A DNA stretch of 64,000 nucleotides, from positions 1 to 64,000 of the forward strand of contig JAMYFF010000006.1 in the NCBI GenBank assembly GCA_024128875.1, read 5' to 3'. The DNA comes from Salinilacustrithrix flava. GTDB taxonomy: Bacteria; Actinomycetota; Acidimicrobiia; Acidimicrobiales; Salinilacustritrichaceae. Position numbers and translations under genes: made by a program. The notes under the pieces were generated by a model. That model saw only the letters and a program-made list of their open reading frames with translations, was not told the DNA's origin and did no database searches. This document shows, piece after piece, positions 1-8,461 of this stretch (positions are counted from its first letter, which is position 1; each line of letters opens with the position of its first letter).

Positions 1-1
1 C

Positions 2-67
2 CTCCGCCACGACACCCTCTACGACGAACACCAAGCATGGAGCCACCGCCACGACCTCGCCGCTTGA
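2..67 (+). CDS. 3' end of a truncated ORF (hypothetical)
   Basis: Only the last 21 codons and a TGA (65-67) of an open frame are visible; the rest lies before the window. The tail is rich in His, Asp and Arg (ends HRHDLAA) and its third codon positions are mostly G or C, as in real genes here. It runs toward the integrase of the integrated element, so it is probably cargo of that element. No family can be named from 21 residues, and a chance open frame cannot be excluded. Confidence 0.35.
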   Translation, partial: LRHDTLYDEHQAWSHRHDLAA

Positions 68-180
68 CACACCCGAACGTGGGATATCTAGGCCTTTTCC
101 GAGGGCAGAACCTCACGCTGTCGCCGAAGATTTTCCGCCGAGTCCGACGCCGGCACGGTGCGTGATCGGGTCAGTGAGGC

Positions 181-205
181 GCAGCTTTCCCGGAGGGAAA
201 GCTGC
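181..205. terminator. Perfect 11-bp hairpin downstream of the integrase
   Basis: GCAGCTTTCCC at 181-191 pairs perfectly with GGGAAAGCTGC at 195-205 around a 3-nt loop. It lies 68 bp past the integrase stop codon, in the transcription direction of that gene. No clear U-tract follows on the minus strand. It could be a Rho-independent-like terminator or a structured site of the element near its int end. Confidence 0.6.
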
Positions 206-273
206 AAGGGTGTGTTTGCTGGAGGGGTGCTCGGGGAGGACGGGGGTCGCCGGGTTCGGGTAAGTCGGGTGCG

Positions 274-1434
274 CTACGTGGCGTGGCGACGGGGGTCGCC
301 GATGAGGCGGGAGATGGTCTCGGCGGCGAGGGCATCGGTGGCGGGCAGCGTGTGGCTGTAGATGTTCAGGGTTGTGGCCTTGTCGCGATGGCCGAGCCGG
401 GCGCTGATCGTCGCCACCGGCGTGCCGGACTGGCCGAGCTCTGTCGCTGTGAAGTGGCGCAGATCGTGGAGGCGGACCGACTCGAGGCCGAGCGTGGCCC
501 GCAGCCGGCCGAAGCGGTTGGTGCACACGTCGGGTCGCCACGGCGTGGCGAAGTCGGGCTCCTCGCTGAACAGGAACGCCTCGTCGTCGAGGCGCACGCC
601 GACCCGGAGCGCGAGCTCTCGGCAGCGCAGCTGGTGCTGGCGGAGCAGCTCGAGCGTCGACGCGTCGATCGCCACCCGTCGGGACTGGTGGGTCTTGGTG
701 GCCTTCTCGACGATGTTCCGGCCGACGTGGGCGATGTTGCGACGGATCAGCAGCTCGCCGGTGTCCCACGAGACGCTCCTCCAGCGGAGCGCGCAGCCCT
801 CGCCCCGCCGGCAGCCGGTGGTGGCGAGCAGCCAGAGGTAGACGCCGAAGTCGGGCTCCTCGTCGAAGGCGCCGGCGAGCAGGTCGCGCACCTGGACGAC
901 CGAGGGCGGAGACACCTCGGAGTGGCCGGCCGACGGGGGAGTGGCGTCCCGCGCCGGGTTCCGAGCGATGACGCCCCACTTGCGGGCCTGGTCGAGTGAC
1001 TGGCGCATCACCGTGTGGCAGATGCGGACCGTACGGCCCGACAGCGGGCGACTCTCAACACCACCGGACAGACGGAGCTGGGCGTAGAACTCGTCCAGCT
1101 CCATGGTCCGGATGCTCGCCACCTTCCGGTCGCCGAACGCCGGCACGACGTACTGGCGAGCGATCCACTCGTAGTTCGACACGGTCGACGGCTCGACCGT
1201 CGTCGCCTTGAGCTTCAGCCACCGGTCCAGCAGCTCGGCCATCGTCATCGGTGCCGAGGGGGTCCAGCGACCCTCGCCGGCCTCGACGACCAGGCGGGCC
1301 AGCTCCTGGTCGGCCTCCCGCCGGGTGCCCCGGACGGTGCGCTCGAGGTAGCGCTTCTTCCCGTCGGCCGATCGGCCGAGGAAGACCTTGAGGCGCCAGG
1401 AGTCGGCGCCTCGCTGCTGCAGGTGACCTCGCAT
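274..1434 (-). CDS. int: Tyrosine recombinase / site-specific integrase
   Basis: A 386-aa phage/ICE-type integrase that would catalyse integration and excision of the element at the neighbouring tRNA-Arg. The N-terminal third (about residues 1-60) resembles an arm-binding domain, followed by a SAM-like core-binding domain (about 65-160). The catalytic domain carries all expected residues: Arg in GCRRGE (about 209-210), Lys in KATKTH (about 247), HDLR (323-326), LGHR (His349) and IYSH (Tyr359). I chose the ATG at 1434 because GGAGGAG precedes it at good spacing; an in-frame extension to 1572 would run into the tRNA gene. The gene lies just beyond the tRNA 3' end, the usual arrangement for tRNA-targeting elements. 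The stop is followed by a strong hairpin. Confidence 0.95.
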   Translation of the reverse strand: MRGHLQQRGADSWRLKVFLGRSADGKKRYLERTVRGTRREADQELARLVVEAGEGRWTPSAPMTMAELLDRWLKLKATTVEPSTVSNYEWIARQYVVPAFGDRKVASIRTMELDEFYAQLRLSGGVESRPLSGRTVRICHTVMRQSLDQARKWGVIARNPARDATPPSAGHSEVSPPSVVQVRDLLAGAFDEEPDFGVYLWLLATTGCRRGEGCALRWRSVSWDTGELLIRRNIAHVGRNIVEKATKTHQSRRVAIDASTLELLRQHQLRCRELALRVGVRLDDEAFLFSEEPDFATPWRPDVCTNRFGRLRATLGLESVRLHDLRHFTATELGQSGTPVATISARLGHRDKATTLNIYSHTLPATDALAAETISRLIGDPRRHAT

Positions 1435-1508
1435 CGTTCTCGCTCCTCCGTGCAAGGACCGCCGGCGGATTGCCAACGGATTGCCAAGAGGGGAACGGTG
1501 CGCTGTCC

Positions 1509-1542
1509 AGACCAGGTCCCGTACCCGATGACCTGGTCTTTT
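1509..1542. terminator. 10-bp inverted repeat between tRNA-Arg and integrase
   Basis: AGACCAGGTC (1509-1518) and GACCTGGTCT (1530-1539) form perfect 10-bp arms around an 11-nt spacer, followed by TTT on the plus strand. It sits 7 nt beyond the 3' end of tRNA-Arg. It could terminate transcription arriving from the integrase side, process or terminate the tRNA transcript, or be a pair of inverted recombinase core sites at the attachment junction. The sequence alone does not decide. Confidence 0.5.
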
Positions 1543-1545
1543 GAG

Positions 1546-1619
1546 TGCGCCCGGAGGAACTCGAATCCCCAACCTTCTGATCCGTAGTCAGATGCTCTAT
1601 CCAATTGAGCTACGGGCGC
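1546..1619 (-). tRNA. tRNA-Arg (anticodon ACG)
   Basis: A 74-nt cloverleaf on the minus strand. The acceptor stem GCGCCCG pairs with CGGGCGC, with discriminator A and no encoded CCA. The D arm contains TAGCTCAATTGGATAGAGC, the anticodon stem is TCTGA/TCAGA with loop CTACGGA (anticodon ACG), and the T arm carries TTCGAGT. Arg-ACG reads CGU/CGC/CGA after A34 deamination. The 3' end faces the integrase gene, so this is very probably the attB target and the 3' half of the gene may be duplicated at the far end of the element. Confidence 0.97.
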
Positions 1620-1629
1620 AGGGTGAACC

Positions 1630-1656
1630 AGCGTAGCCGACCTCGTCGGATCGCAA
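1630..1656 (-). promoter_or_regulatory. Probable promoter of tRNA-Arg
   Basis: On the minus strand, TACGCT (1635-1630) is a good -10 element placed 10 nt before the mature tRNA 5' end, with TTGCGA (1656-1651) as a possible -35 at 15-bp spacing. The short spacing makes the -35 call weak; the -10 is convincing by position. Confidence 0.5.
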
Positions 1657-1679
1657 CCAAGCGTGGATCCGGGCAGGTT

Positions 1680-2081
1680 TCAGCGGCTCGGCTTGTGCGG
1701 CCCGGCGGGGAGCAGGGTGGCCACGTCGCTCGTCTCCGAGGTCCCGTCCGGGTCGGCGACCACGATGCGCAGCCCGGGTCCGCCGAGCTCGAGGGCCACC
1801 TGCAGGCACGCACCGCACGGGTGCGTGAGCTTGCCGTCGGTCCGCGGCGCCACCAGGGCGAGCGCGACGGGGGTGCCGGCGTCGGTGGCGACGGTGGAGA
1901 ACAGCGCGACCCGCTCGGCGCACATGGCGAGTCCGAGGGAGACGTTCTCGACCACGGCCCCGAGGAGGACCTCGCCGGTGTCGGTGAGCACGGCCGCGCC
2001 CATGGCGAAGCCGGAGTACGGCACGTGCGAGCGCGACCGGGCGCCGGCCGCTGCGGAGATGAGATCGGCGTCGTCGGCCAC
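1680..2081 (-). CDS. cdd: Cytidine deaminase
   Basis: A 133-aa homotetrameric-type cytidine deaminase, which hydrolyses (deoxy)cytidine to (deoxy)uridine in pyrimidine salvage. The substrate-loop motif HVPYSGF is at about residues 19-25, ENVS at 45-48, the zinc/proton-shuttle motif CAE at 54-56 and the second zinc motif PCGAC at 88-92, all with the family's spacing. I chose GTG at 2081 because GAGGGA lies 7 nt upstream and the length matches the family (about 130 aa). A GTG at 2099 overlapping the upstream stop as GTGA is the alternative. It lies 14 nt downstream of the F420-type reductase gene and is probably co-transcribed with it. Confidence 0.93.
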   Translation of the reverse strand: MADDADLISAAAGARSRSHVPYSGFAMGAAVLTDTGEVLLGAVVENVSLGLAMCAERVALFSTVATDAGTPVALALVAPRTDGKLTHPCGACLQVALELGGPGLRIVVADPDGTSETSDVATLLPAGPHKPSR

Positions 2082-2095
2082 GGCGATTCCCTCGG

Positions 2096-2530
2096 TCACT
2101 TCGGCGTGCAGATGATGACCGGGATCTCCCGGTCGGTGCGCTGCTCGTACCCGGCGTAGCCCTTGTAGCTCTGGACGATGCGGGGCCACAGCGCAGCGCG
2201 CTCGTCGCCGGTGGCCTCGCGGGCCACCGCGTCGAACGTGCGGCCGCCCATCGTGATCGTCACCTCCGGGTCGGCCTTCAGGTTGAGGTACCACGCCGGA
2301 TGGCGGTCGTCGCCGCCCTTCGACGCGACGAGGACGATGTCGCCGTCCTCCTGGATCGGGGCGGTGAGCATCGAGGACCGGCGCTGCCCCGACTTCCGTC
2401 CCGTCGTCTCCAGGATGAGGGCCGGCATCCCCGCCACCGTGCCGCCCAACCGCCCCTTGGTCGCCTCGAACAGGTTGCGGTGCACCACGTTCGCGATCTT
2501 GAAGCCGGCGTCGATCAGGGCGTTCTTCAC
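2096..2530 (-). CDS. Deazaflavin (F420)-dependent nitroreductase family protein
   Basis: A 144-aa single-domain protein of the DDN/Rv3547-like split-barrel family, which uses reduced F420 to reduce quinones or nitro compounds. Family hallmarks are RKSGQRR followed by the beta-strand LTAPI, the DIVLVASKGG segment, HPAWYLNL, the ADPEVTI strand and the C-terminal TDREIPVI. The GTG at 2530 is preferred: TACGCT ends 6 nt upstream, fitting the leaderless pattern of this genome. Longer in-frame extensions run antisense into the divergent alanine dehydrogenase gene. The substrate is unknown. Confidence 0.88.
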   Translation of the reverse strand: MKNALIDAGFKIANVVHRNLFEATKGRLGGTVAGMPALILETTGRKSGQRRSSMLTAPIQEDGDIVLVASKGGDDRHPAWYLNLKADPEVTITMGGRTFDAVAREATGDERAALWPRIVQSYKGYAGYEQRTDREIPVIICTPK

Positions 2531-2642
2531 GACCGCAGCGTAGGTGCCCCCGCCGGTGGGGCCGGGCGGGACCCGTCGAGCTCCGTCATGCAGCGGCCTG
2601 TCGGCACCCGTACCGTGTCGAAGACCACCAAGGGGGCAGTGC

Positions 2643-3761
2643 ATGAGGGTCGGGACACCCACGGAGACCAAGACAGCCGAGCGACGGGTCGGGCTGACGC
2701 CAGTGAGCGTCCGTGAGCTGGCCGCCCACGGCCACGAGGTGCTCGTGCAGTCGGGGGCGGGCGCCGGCATCGGGGCCAGCGACGAGGAGTACGTCGGTGC
2801 CGGGGCGACGATCGTCGACACGGCGGCAGAGGTCTTCGAGGCCGAGCTGATCGTGAAGGTCAAGGAACCGCAGGCGCCGGAGCGGGCGATGCTGCGTCGC
2901 GACCACATCCTGTTCACCTACCTCCACCTCGCACCGGACCCGGCCCAGACCGACGACCTCGTGGCGAGCGGCGCGGCGTGCATCGCCTACGAGACCGTCA
3001 CCGACGACCACGGCCACCTGCCGCTGCTGGCCCCGATGTCGAAGGTCGCCGGCCGCATGTCGGTCCAGGCCGGCGCCAACTGGCTCGAGTCCGCCCACGG
3101 CGGGGCCGGCATCCTCCTGGGCGGTGTCCCCGGCGTCGCCCCGGCGGAGGTGACGGTCATCGGCGGCGGCGTCGTCGGCGAGAACGCCATCCAGATGGCG
3201 GTCGGCCTCGGCGCCAACGTCACGGTGCTCGACAAGGCTCCCGCCGTCCTCGACCGGCTCGACGCCCGCTTCCCGGCGATCACCACCGTGCACTCCACCC
3301 GGGCTGCGCTGGAGCACCACGTGGTGGGCAGCGACCTGGTCATCGGCGCGGTGCTGGTGCCGGGCGCGATGGCCCCGAAGCTGGTGACCGCCGAGATGGT
3401 GAAGCAGATGCGACCGGGGTCGGTGCTCGTCGACGTGGCCATCGACCAGGGCGGGTGCTTCGAGACGTCGCGCCCCACCACCCACGACGACCCCGCCTAC
3501 CTCGTCGACGGCGTCGTCCACTACTGCGTGGCCAACATGCCCGGCGCGGTTGCCCGCACCTCGACCCACGCACTCAACAACGTGACGCTGCCCCACGTGC
3601 TGGCCCTCGCCGACCTCGGGCTCGAGGGTGCGCTGGCGGCGGATCCGCACCTGCGCCGGGGGCTGAACGTGCTCGACGGCCAGATCACCGAACCGGCCGT
3701 CGCCGAGGCGCTGTCGCGTCCCCACGTCCCGGCCGAGAACGCGCTGCGCGCACGCCGCTGA
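2643..3761 (+). CDS. ald: Alanine dehydrogenase
   Basis: A 372-aa NAD-dependent L-alanine dehydrogenase, interconverting alanine and pyruvate plus ammonium in the cytoplasm. The N-terminus [20 protein letters not shown] is the family signature. KVKEP carries the substrate lysine (about residue 75), FTYLHLA the catalytic His, and [15 protein letters not shown] the Rossmann loop. The tail contains [15 protein letters not shown] and [10 protein letters not shown], both characteristic. The length equals the family norm. The start is supported by AAGGGGG before ATG; a TACCGT -10 at 2611-2616 suggests a 20-nt leader. It shares a 112-bp divergent region with the F420-type reductase. Confidence 0.97.
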   Translation: MRVGTPTETKTAERRVGLTPVSVRELAAHGHEVLVQSGAGAGIGASDEEYVGAGATIVDTAAEVFEAELIVKVKEPQAPERAMLRRDHILFTYLHLAPDPAQTDDLVASGAACIAYETVTDDHGHLPLLAPMSKVAGRMSVQAGANWLESAHGGAGILLGGVPGVAPAEVTVIGGGVVGENAIQMAVGLGANVTVLDKAPAVLDRLDARFPAITTVHSTRAALEHHVVGSDLVIGAVLVPGAMAPKLVTAEMVKQMRPGSVLVDVAIDQGGCFETSRPTTHDDPAYLVDGVVHYCVANMPGAVARTSTHALNNVTLPHVLALADLGLEGALAADPHLRRGLNVLDGQITEPAVAEALSRPHVPAENALRARR

Positions 3762-3768
3762 CCCGCTG

Positions 3769-4998
3769 TCAGGCGGCCCCGAGGTCGGCGGGGTCCACCA
3801 CCTGGCGCGTCGGCAGGCGCGAGGCCAGCAGGACGGTGAGGACCGAGGCGGTGAGGGCGAACACGATCGGCACGATCTGACCGTCGCTGGCGTCGGCCAG
3901 GAAGCCGGCGGTGGTCGGCCCGAGCAGGCCGCCGAGGCCGGCGCCGAGGAAGGTGAGGCCGATGGTGCTGCCGAGCCCGACCGTGCCGAACAGCACGGCG
4001 GCGACCTCCGGGCCGAGGGCGACGAAGCCGCCATAGGCGATGCCCATGGTGACGGCGAACGCCACGAGCACCGGGTAGGAGCCGTCGGACAGGAGCCACA
4101 GCAGGAACGCCACCGGCTGGGCGGCGAGGCATCCCTGCAGCAGCCGCACGGATGACAGCCGTCCGCTCAGCGACGTGATGCCGAGGCGGCCGATGATGCT
4201 CGTCGCGCCGATGATGCCGACGAGCAGCGCGGCCCGGTCCGACGCGATGCCCTCCTCGGTGGCGAAGTCGACGATGAACGCGAACGCGATGAACAGCGAG
4301 ATCGAGAACAGCAGCCCGGTCGCGAACATGATGCGGAAGGCGGGGATGCGCAGGATCGCCTTCATGTGCTCGATGGCCGGCGGCGGCGCCACCAGGCCGG
4401 GCGGTCGGGCGATGAGGAGGGCGGCGACGGTGAAGAGGGCGACGTCGACGAGGGCGAGCCGGAGGTAGGCGCTGCGCCAGCCGTTGGCGTCGATGAGGGA
4501 CTCGGCGAAGGGGACGAGCAGCAGGGTGCCGAGGCCGTTGCCCGACGCGACCAGACCCATGGCCAGCGCCCGCCGGCGGAGGAACCAGCCGCCCGCCGTG
4601 GAGTACATCGGTGAGGCGATCATGCCGCCGCCCACGCCGACGCCGATGCCGATGGTCAGGTAGCCGACGTAGATGGAGCCGGCCTGCGAGGTGAGCGCCA
4701 GCCCGCTGGCGATGAGGACCCCGCCGCCGACCACCAGTCGGCGGGCACCGACCCGGTCGGCGAGCGGACCCGAGATGATCCCGAGGCCGAAGAACAGCAG
4801 CAGGGTGATGCCGAAGACCAGCGCGGTGGGCCCGCGGCCGGAGCCGAAGTCGTCGGCCATGGCATCGGAGAACGGGCCGAAGGTGTACGCCGAGCCGAAG
4901 GCGGTGCCCGATGCGATGCCGGCGCCGGCGGCGACCCGCCAGGCCCGCCCGGAGTCGAGGTGCGCGGGCACGTCGGTGGCTGTGGTGGTCCCCGTCAC
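3769..4998 (-). CDS. MFS transporter
   Basis: A 409-aa major facilitator superfamily protein with about 12 hydrophobic segments. The loop between TM2 and TM3 contains GPLADRVGARRLV, the MFS motif-A position. The closest general resemblance is to oxalate/formate-antiporter-like and monocarboxylate-type MFS carriers (GSAYTFGPFSDAM after TM1, then a short central loop), but the substrate cannot be assigned. GTG at 4998 is chosen because CAGACT ends 7 nt upstream and the hydrophobic part begins soon after. It converges on alanine dehydrogenase with only 7 nt between stop codons, and diverges from tesB across 38 bp. Confidence 0.85.
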   Translation of the reverse strand: MTGTTTATDVPAHLDSGRAWRVAAGAGIASGTAFGSAYTFGPFSDAMADDFGSGRGPTALVFGITLLLFFGLGIISGPLADRVGARRLVVGGGVLIASGLALTSQAGSIYVGYLTIGIGVGVGGGMIASPMYSTAGGWFLRRRALAMGLVASGNGLGTLLLVPFAESLIDANGWRSAYLRLALVDVALFTVAALLIARPPGLVAPPPAIEHMKAILRIPAFRIMFATGLLFSISLFIAFAFIVDFATEEGIASDRAALLVGIIGATSIIGRLGITSLSGRLSSVRLLQGCLAAQPVAFLLWLLSDGSYPVLVAFAVTMGIAYGGFVALGPEVAAVLFGTVGLGSTIGLTFLGAGLGGLLGPTTAGFLADASDGQIVPIVFALTASVLTVLLASRLPTRQVVDPADLGAA

Positions 4999-5036
4999 GA
5001 TGTGCAGTCTGGACGACGGCGCGACACCCTTGCCGG

Positions 5037-5867
5037 GTGCCCGACGCCCCCGCCTTCCCGACGCTGGCCGAGATCCTGACGCTGGAGCCGGCGCACGACG
5101 GGGGTGGCGCACCGGTCGCCGACACCTTCATCGGGCACAGCCCGCAGGAGAAGCGGGCTCGCGTCTTCGGCGGCCAGGTCGTGGCCCAGTCGCTCGTGGC
5201 AGCGACGCACACGGCGCCGGACGCGCACCACGTCCACTCGCTGCACGCCTACTTCCTGCGCGGGGGCGACGTCGCCGAACCGATCGCCTACGAGGTCGAG
5301 CGCCTCCGCGACGGTCGGTCCTTCACGGCACGACGGGTCACGGCGCGCCAGGGCGGCAAGGCGATCCTGGTGCTGTCGGCGTCGTTCCACGCCGGCGGCC
5401 CGAGCGGCGACTACGAGCCGCCCGCCCCGCTCGGCATCCCCGGCCCCGAGCACCTGCCCACGACCCGCTTCGCCAAGCCGGGCGTGCTCGAGACCCGAGA
5501 CGCCTCCTACGACCAGCCCCGCACTCCCCAGCGCCGACTGTGGTTCCGGGCCGGCTGCGAGCTGGACCCGGCGCTGCACGCCGCCGGGGTCGCCTACGCC
5601 ACCGACCACGGCCCCTTCGGAGCAGCCCGCCGCATCGTCGACACCGCCGGCGCCGGGCTGTTCGACCAGATGTTCCGGGCCAGCCTCGACCACGCCATCT
5701 GGTTCCACCGGCCACCCCGCATCAAGGACTGGGTGCTCTACGACGTCGAGGCCGTCACGCACCGGGACGACCGCATCCTCACGTCGGGCCGGATCCTGGA
5801 CGGCGACGGCCGCCGCATCGCCACCGTCGCCCAGGAGATCCTGGCCCGCTCGCCCGAGCCCGGCTGA
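5037..5867 (+). CDS. tesB: Acyl-CoA thioesterase II
   Basis: A 276-aa double-hotdog thioesterase that hydrolyses acyl-CoA to free fatty acid and CoA. The first hotdog shows RVFGGQVVAQSLVAA and VHSLHAYFLRGG; the second shows YATDHGP, carrying the conserved Asp, and SLDHAIWFHRPPRI followed by the conserved WVLYDVEA. The Gln of the catalytic triad is in ATVAQEILAR near the C-terminus. Length and order match E. coli TesB. The GTG at 5037 is preceded by CACCCT 6 nt upstream and no Shine-Dalgarno. Its TGA shares one base with the ATG of the next gene. Confidence 0.94.
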   Translation: MPDAPAFPTLAEILTLEPAHDGGGAPVADTFIGHSPQEKRARVFGGQVVAQSLVAATHTAPDAHHVHSLHAYFLRGGDVAEPIAYEVERLRDGRSFTARRVTARQGGKAILVLSASFHAGGPSGDYEPPAPLGIPGPEHLPTTRFAKPGVLETRDASYDQPRTPQRRLWFRAGCELDPALHAAGVAYATDHGPFGAARRIVDTAGAGLFDQMFRASLDHAIWFHRPPRIKDWVLYDVEAVTHRDDRILTSGRILDGDGRRIATVAQEILARSPEPG

Positions 5868-6628
5868 TGGCGAGGCGCCACGACCACGACGCCGGCGGGG
5901 ACGCCGAGGTCCTGGCGCACAAGCGCGCCCTGCGAGAGGCCACGTGGGACCGGATGGTCGCTGCTGGTGTCGGTCGGTTCCCCGCTCCGCACAACCGCAT
6001 CCCGAACTTCGTCGGCGCCGAGGCCGCCGCGGAGCTGCTCCGCTCGCAGCCGGCCTGGCAGTCGGCCGCGACGGTGAAGTCGAACCCCGACTCCCCGCAG
6101 TGGCCGGTGCGCCAGCGGGCGCTGGAGGACGGCAAGGTCGTCTACATGGCCGTCCCCCGCCTGGCCGAGGACGACCCCTTCTTCCTCCTCGACCCCCACG
6201 ACCTGGCCGACACGCCCCGGAAGGCGTCGAGCATCAAGGGCGCGACCCGCAGCGCCCGCACGGTCACCGTGGCCGAGCTCGAGCCCGTCGACCTCGTCGT
6301 GACCGGTTGCGTCGCGGTCGACCGATCGGGTGCCCGGCTCGGCAAGGGCGGCGGGTTCTCCGACCTGGAGTACGCGCTGGCGTGGGAGGCCGGCCTCATC
6401 GGGCCGGACACCGTGGTGGTGACCACTGTCCACGACGTGCAGGTGCTGCCCGAGGGCGACATCCCGGTGACCGACCACGACTTCCGGCTCGACCTCGTCG
6501 TCACGCCCGACGACGTGATCGAGTGCTCGCCCGGCGAGCGGACCCCGGCTGCGATCCGGTGGGACGAGCTCACCGACGACAAGATCCGATCGATCTCGCT
6601 CCTCGCCCGGCTCGCCGCCGAGCAGTAG
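5867..6628 (+). CDS. 5-formyltetrahydrofolate cyclo-ligase family protein
   Basis: A 253-aa member of the MTHFS superfamily, which in the canonical enzyme converts 5-formyl-THF plus ATP to 5,10-methenyl-THF. The N-terminus (residues 14-25, AHKRALREATWD) matches the start helix of the family. RLGKGGGFSDLEYAL is the GKGGGYYD-like nucleotide-binding loop, and TTVHDVQVLPEGDIPVTDHDFRLD follows as in the MTHFS C-terminal part. The protein is longer than E. coli YgfA (about 180 aa) and belongs to the longer subgroup that includes MTHFSD-like proteins, so the exact reaction is uncertain. It starts at the ATG overlapping the tesB stop by one base, implying one transcript. Confidence 0.82.
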   Translation: MARRHDHDAGGDAEVLAHKRALREATWDRMVAAGVGRFPAPHNRIPNFVGAEAAAELLRSQPAWQSAATVKSNPDSPQWPVRQRALEDGKVVYMAVPRLAEDDPFFLLDPHDLADTPRKASSIKGATRSARTVTVAELEPVDLVVTGCVAVDRSGARLGKGGGFSDLEYALAWEAGLIGPDTVVVTTVHDVQVLPEGDIPVTDHDFRLDLVVTPDDVIECSPGERTPAAIRWDELTDDKIRSISLLARLAAEQ

Positions 6629-6682
6629 TCGCCGCTACACCAGCACTGCCAGAACGGGTTGGGGTGCTGCGAGACTGTCCCG

Positions 6683-7273
6683 ATGCTCGAGCAGGCGGTC
6701 ACCGCCTTCGCCGTCGTGCTGGCGCTGACCCAGCCGGTGCCCCAGATCATCCGCGTGCTGCGCACGCGCTCGGTCGCCGGTGTCTCGGGCGCCACCACGT
6801 GGCTCGGCTTCACGATCAACGCCGCATGGGTCGCCTACGGCGTGGCACGGGGCCTGCTCCCCGTCGCCGTCCTGTCCACCGCGTACGTCGTCGGCTACCT
6901 CGTCGTCGGCGCGCTGCTCGTGCGGGGCGGCAACCGCAAGGGCATCGGCACCGGCGCCCTCGTGGGTGCCGGCCTGGCCGGGCTCGCCGCGGTCGGGGGC
7001 TGGGTCGCCCTCGGCACCGTGCTCGCCCTGGCCGTCGCCGTGCAGTTCCTGCCCCAGGTGGTCGAGGCATGGACGAGCGACGACCTCACCGGCCTCGCCC
7101 CCGGCACCTACGTGGTCAGCGGCCTCGACGGCATCGTGTGGGGCGGGTTCGGCCTCCTCGTCAGCGACGGACCCCTCGTCCTCTACGGCGTGATCATGTG
7201 CACGGTGGCGGTCGCCGTCCTCGTGCCCCGGGCCCGCTGGGCGGCGCGCCAGCGGGCCCTCGCCACGGCCTGA
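6683..7273 (+). CDS. PQ-loop (SemiSWEET/SWEET-like) membrane protein
   Basis: A 196-aa membrane protein with two PQ-loop repeats in one chain. Repeat 1 has TQPVPQIIRVLRTRSVAGVS, and repeat 2 has QFLPQVVEAWTSDDLTGL followed by GTYVVSGLDGIVW. Each is followed by a hydrophobic helix with a Trp/Asn-type pocket (FTINAAWVAYG; GGFGLLV). About six to seven TM helices are expected. PQ-loop proteins include sugar transporters (SWEET), cystinosin-like and KDEL-type families, so the substrate is open. ATG at 6683 is chosen because GAGACT ends 6 nt upstream; an in-frame ATG at 6659 lacks such a signal. Confidence 0.85.
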   Translation: MLEQAVTAFAVVLALTQPVPQIIRVLRTRSVAGVSGATTWLGFTINAAWVAYGVARGLLPVAVLSTAYVVGYLVVGALLVRGGNRKGIGTGALVGAGLAGLAAVGGWVALGTVLALAVAVQFLPQVVEAWTSDDLTGLAPGTYVVSGLDGIVWGGFGLLVSDGPLVLYGVIMCTVAVAVLVPRARWAARQRALATA

Positions 7274-7306
7274 GCGACCGGGGCGAGTGCACCCGAGGCG
7301 CGATCG

Positions 7307-8413
7307 TCAACGCTCCAGCCGGTAGAAGCGGAAGAAGTCGTGCTCGATCGGCAGGACGTGCACGTCCGAGAAGCCGGCCCGGCGGGCGTAGTCGGTGAAG
7401 ATGGACGAACGCATAACGGTCCCGGTCCCGGCCGAGTGCTCGTGGGACATGCCGTCGGTGAGGCAGCACGTGAGCGAGTAGCCGTACATCAGCCGCTCGA
7501 CCTCGTCGCCGGGGGCGTGGAAGGCGTCGGCGACGTTCTCGTCCATGACGACCACGGCGCCGTCATCACCGGCGAGCCGGCGCATGGTGGCCAGCACCGA
7601 CACGGGGTCGGGGAGGTCGTGGATGCACTCGAAGGCGAACACGGCGTCGTAGGGCTTCGACGGCGCGGACAGGTCCCCGGCGTCGGCGACGTGGAAGCGG
7701 ACCCGGTCGGCGACACCGGCCGCGGCCGCGTTGCGGCGCGCTGCCTCGATCGAGGGGACGTCGGTGTCGAAGCCGTCGACCGTGATGGTGGGGTAGGTCT
7801 TGGCCAGGCCGATGGCCGACCAGCCGTAGCCGGTGCCGATGTCGGCGACGCGCGCGCCGTTGCGCAGGCGCTCGTGGACGTCGCCCGCCTGGGGGAGCAG
7901 CTCGACGCCGAGCTGGTGCAGGAAGAGGGGCCGGTTGGCCGCCGCCTGGGCCTCGCGCACCTCGTCGCCCAGCTGGGCCCAGCTGACGCCGCCGCCGTGG
8001 CGGAACGTGTCGGCGATGGCGTCGAGGTGGTGGCCGACGGCCGCGACGAGCCGGGCGACGGGGGCGATGAAGGCGAGGCTGTCCTGGTCGGTGAGGACCT
8101 CGGCGTGCGCCGCCGGCAGCGAGAACCGTCGCTCCTCCGGGGCGCCGGTGTCGTCGTCCACGGTCACGTAGCCGCAGACCGCCTGGTGCTCGAGCCACTC
8201 CCGGGCGTAGCGCTCGTTGCTGCCGGTGGCCTCGGCCAGCTGCGTCGACGTCATGGGTCCGTGTTCGGCCAGGGCTGCGTACCAGCCCAGTCGGTTCCCG
8301 AGGTAGACGGCCTGCACCTCCTGGGCGCCGAGCACGGCGCCGAAGAGGCGCTCGACGAAGCCGTCGACGGTCGCTTCGTCGGGGGCGGTGGTGGGGGCGT
8401 CGGTGATGGTCAT
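7307..8413 (-). CDS. SAM-dependent methyltransferase with winged-helix domain
   Basis: A 368-aa class I methyltransferase. Residues about 15-110 form a winged-helix/dimerisation domain like that of Rv2258c and plant-type O-methyltransferases (GPMTSTQLAEATGSNERYAREWL). Motif I is VADIGTGYGWSA (189-200), followed by VDGFDTD and VFAFECIHDLPDP for the acidic and post-motif positions. ATG at 8413 has AGGAG 7 nt upstream. The gene is divergent from a SARP-type regulator, and the 129-bp gap holds three phased direct repeats, so it is a plausible direct target of that regulator. The substrate is unknown; small hydroxylated metabolites are the usual substrates of this architecture. Confidence 0.88.
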   Translation of the reverse strand: MTITDAPTTAPDEATVDGFVERLFGAVLGAQEVQAVYLGNRLGWYAALAEHGPMTSTQLAEATGSNERYAREWLEHQAVCGYVTVDDDTGAPEERRFSLPAAHAEVLTDQDSLAFIAPVARLVAAVGHHLDAIADTFRHGGGVSWAQLGDEVREAQAAANRPLFLHQLGVELLPQAGDVHERLRNGARVADIGTGYGWSAIGLAKTYPTITVDGFDTDVPSIEAARRNAAAAGVADRVRFHVADAGDLSAPSKPYDAVFAFECIHDLPDPVSVLATMRRLAGDDGAVVVMDENVADAFHAPGDEVERLMYGYSLTCCLTDGMSHEHSAGTGTVMRSSIFTDYARRAGFSDVHVLPIEHDFFRFYRLER

Positions 8414-8461
8414 GGTGGTGCTCCTGTCGGTGGTGTCGGGGTCCACCATCCGACGGAGGGG

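Noticed and set aside
113-979. Additional open frames around the integrase (both strands)
   Set aside because: They overlap the complete integrase and give Arg/Pro-rich products without motifs.
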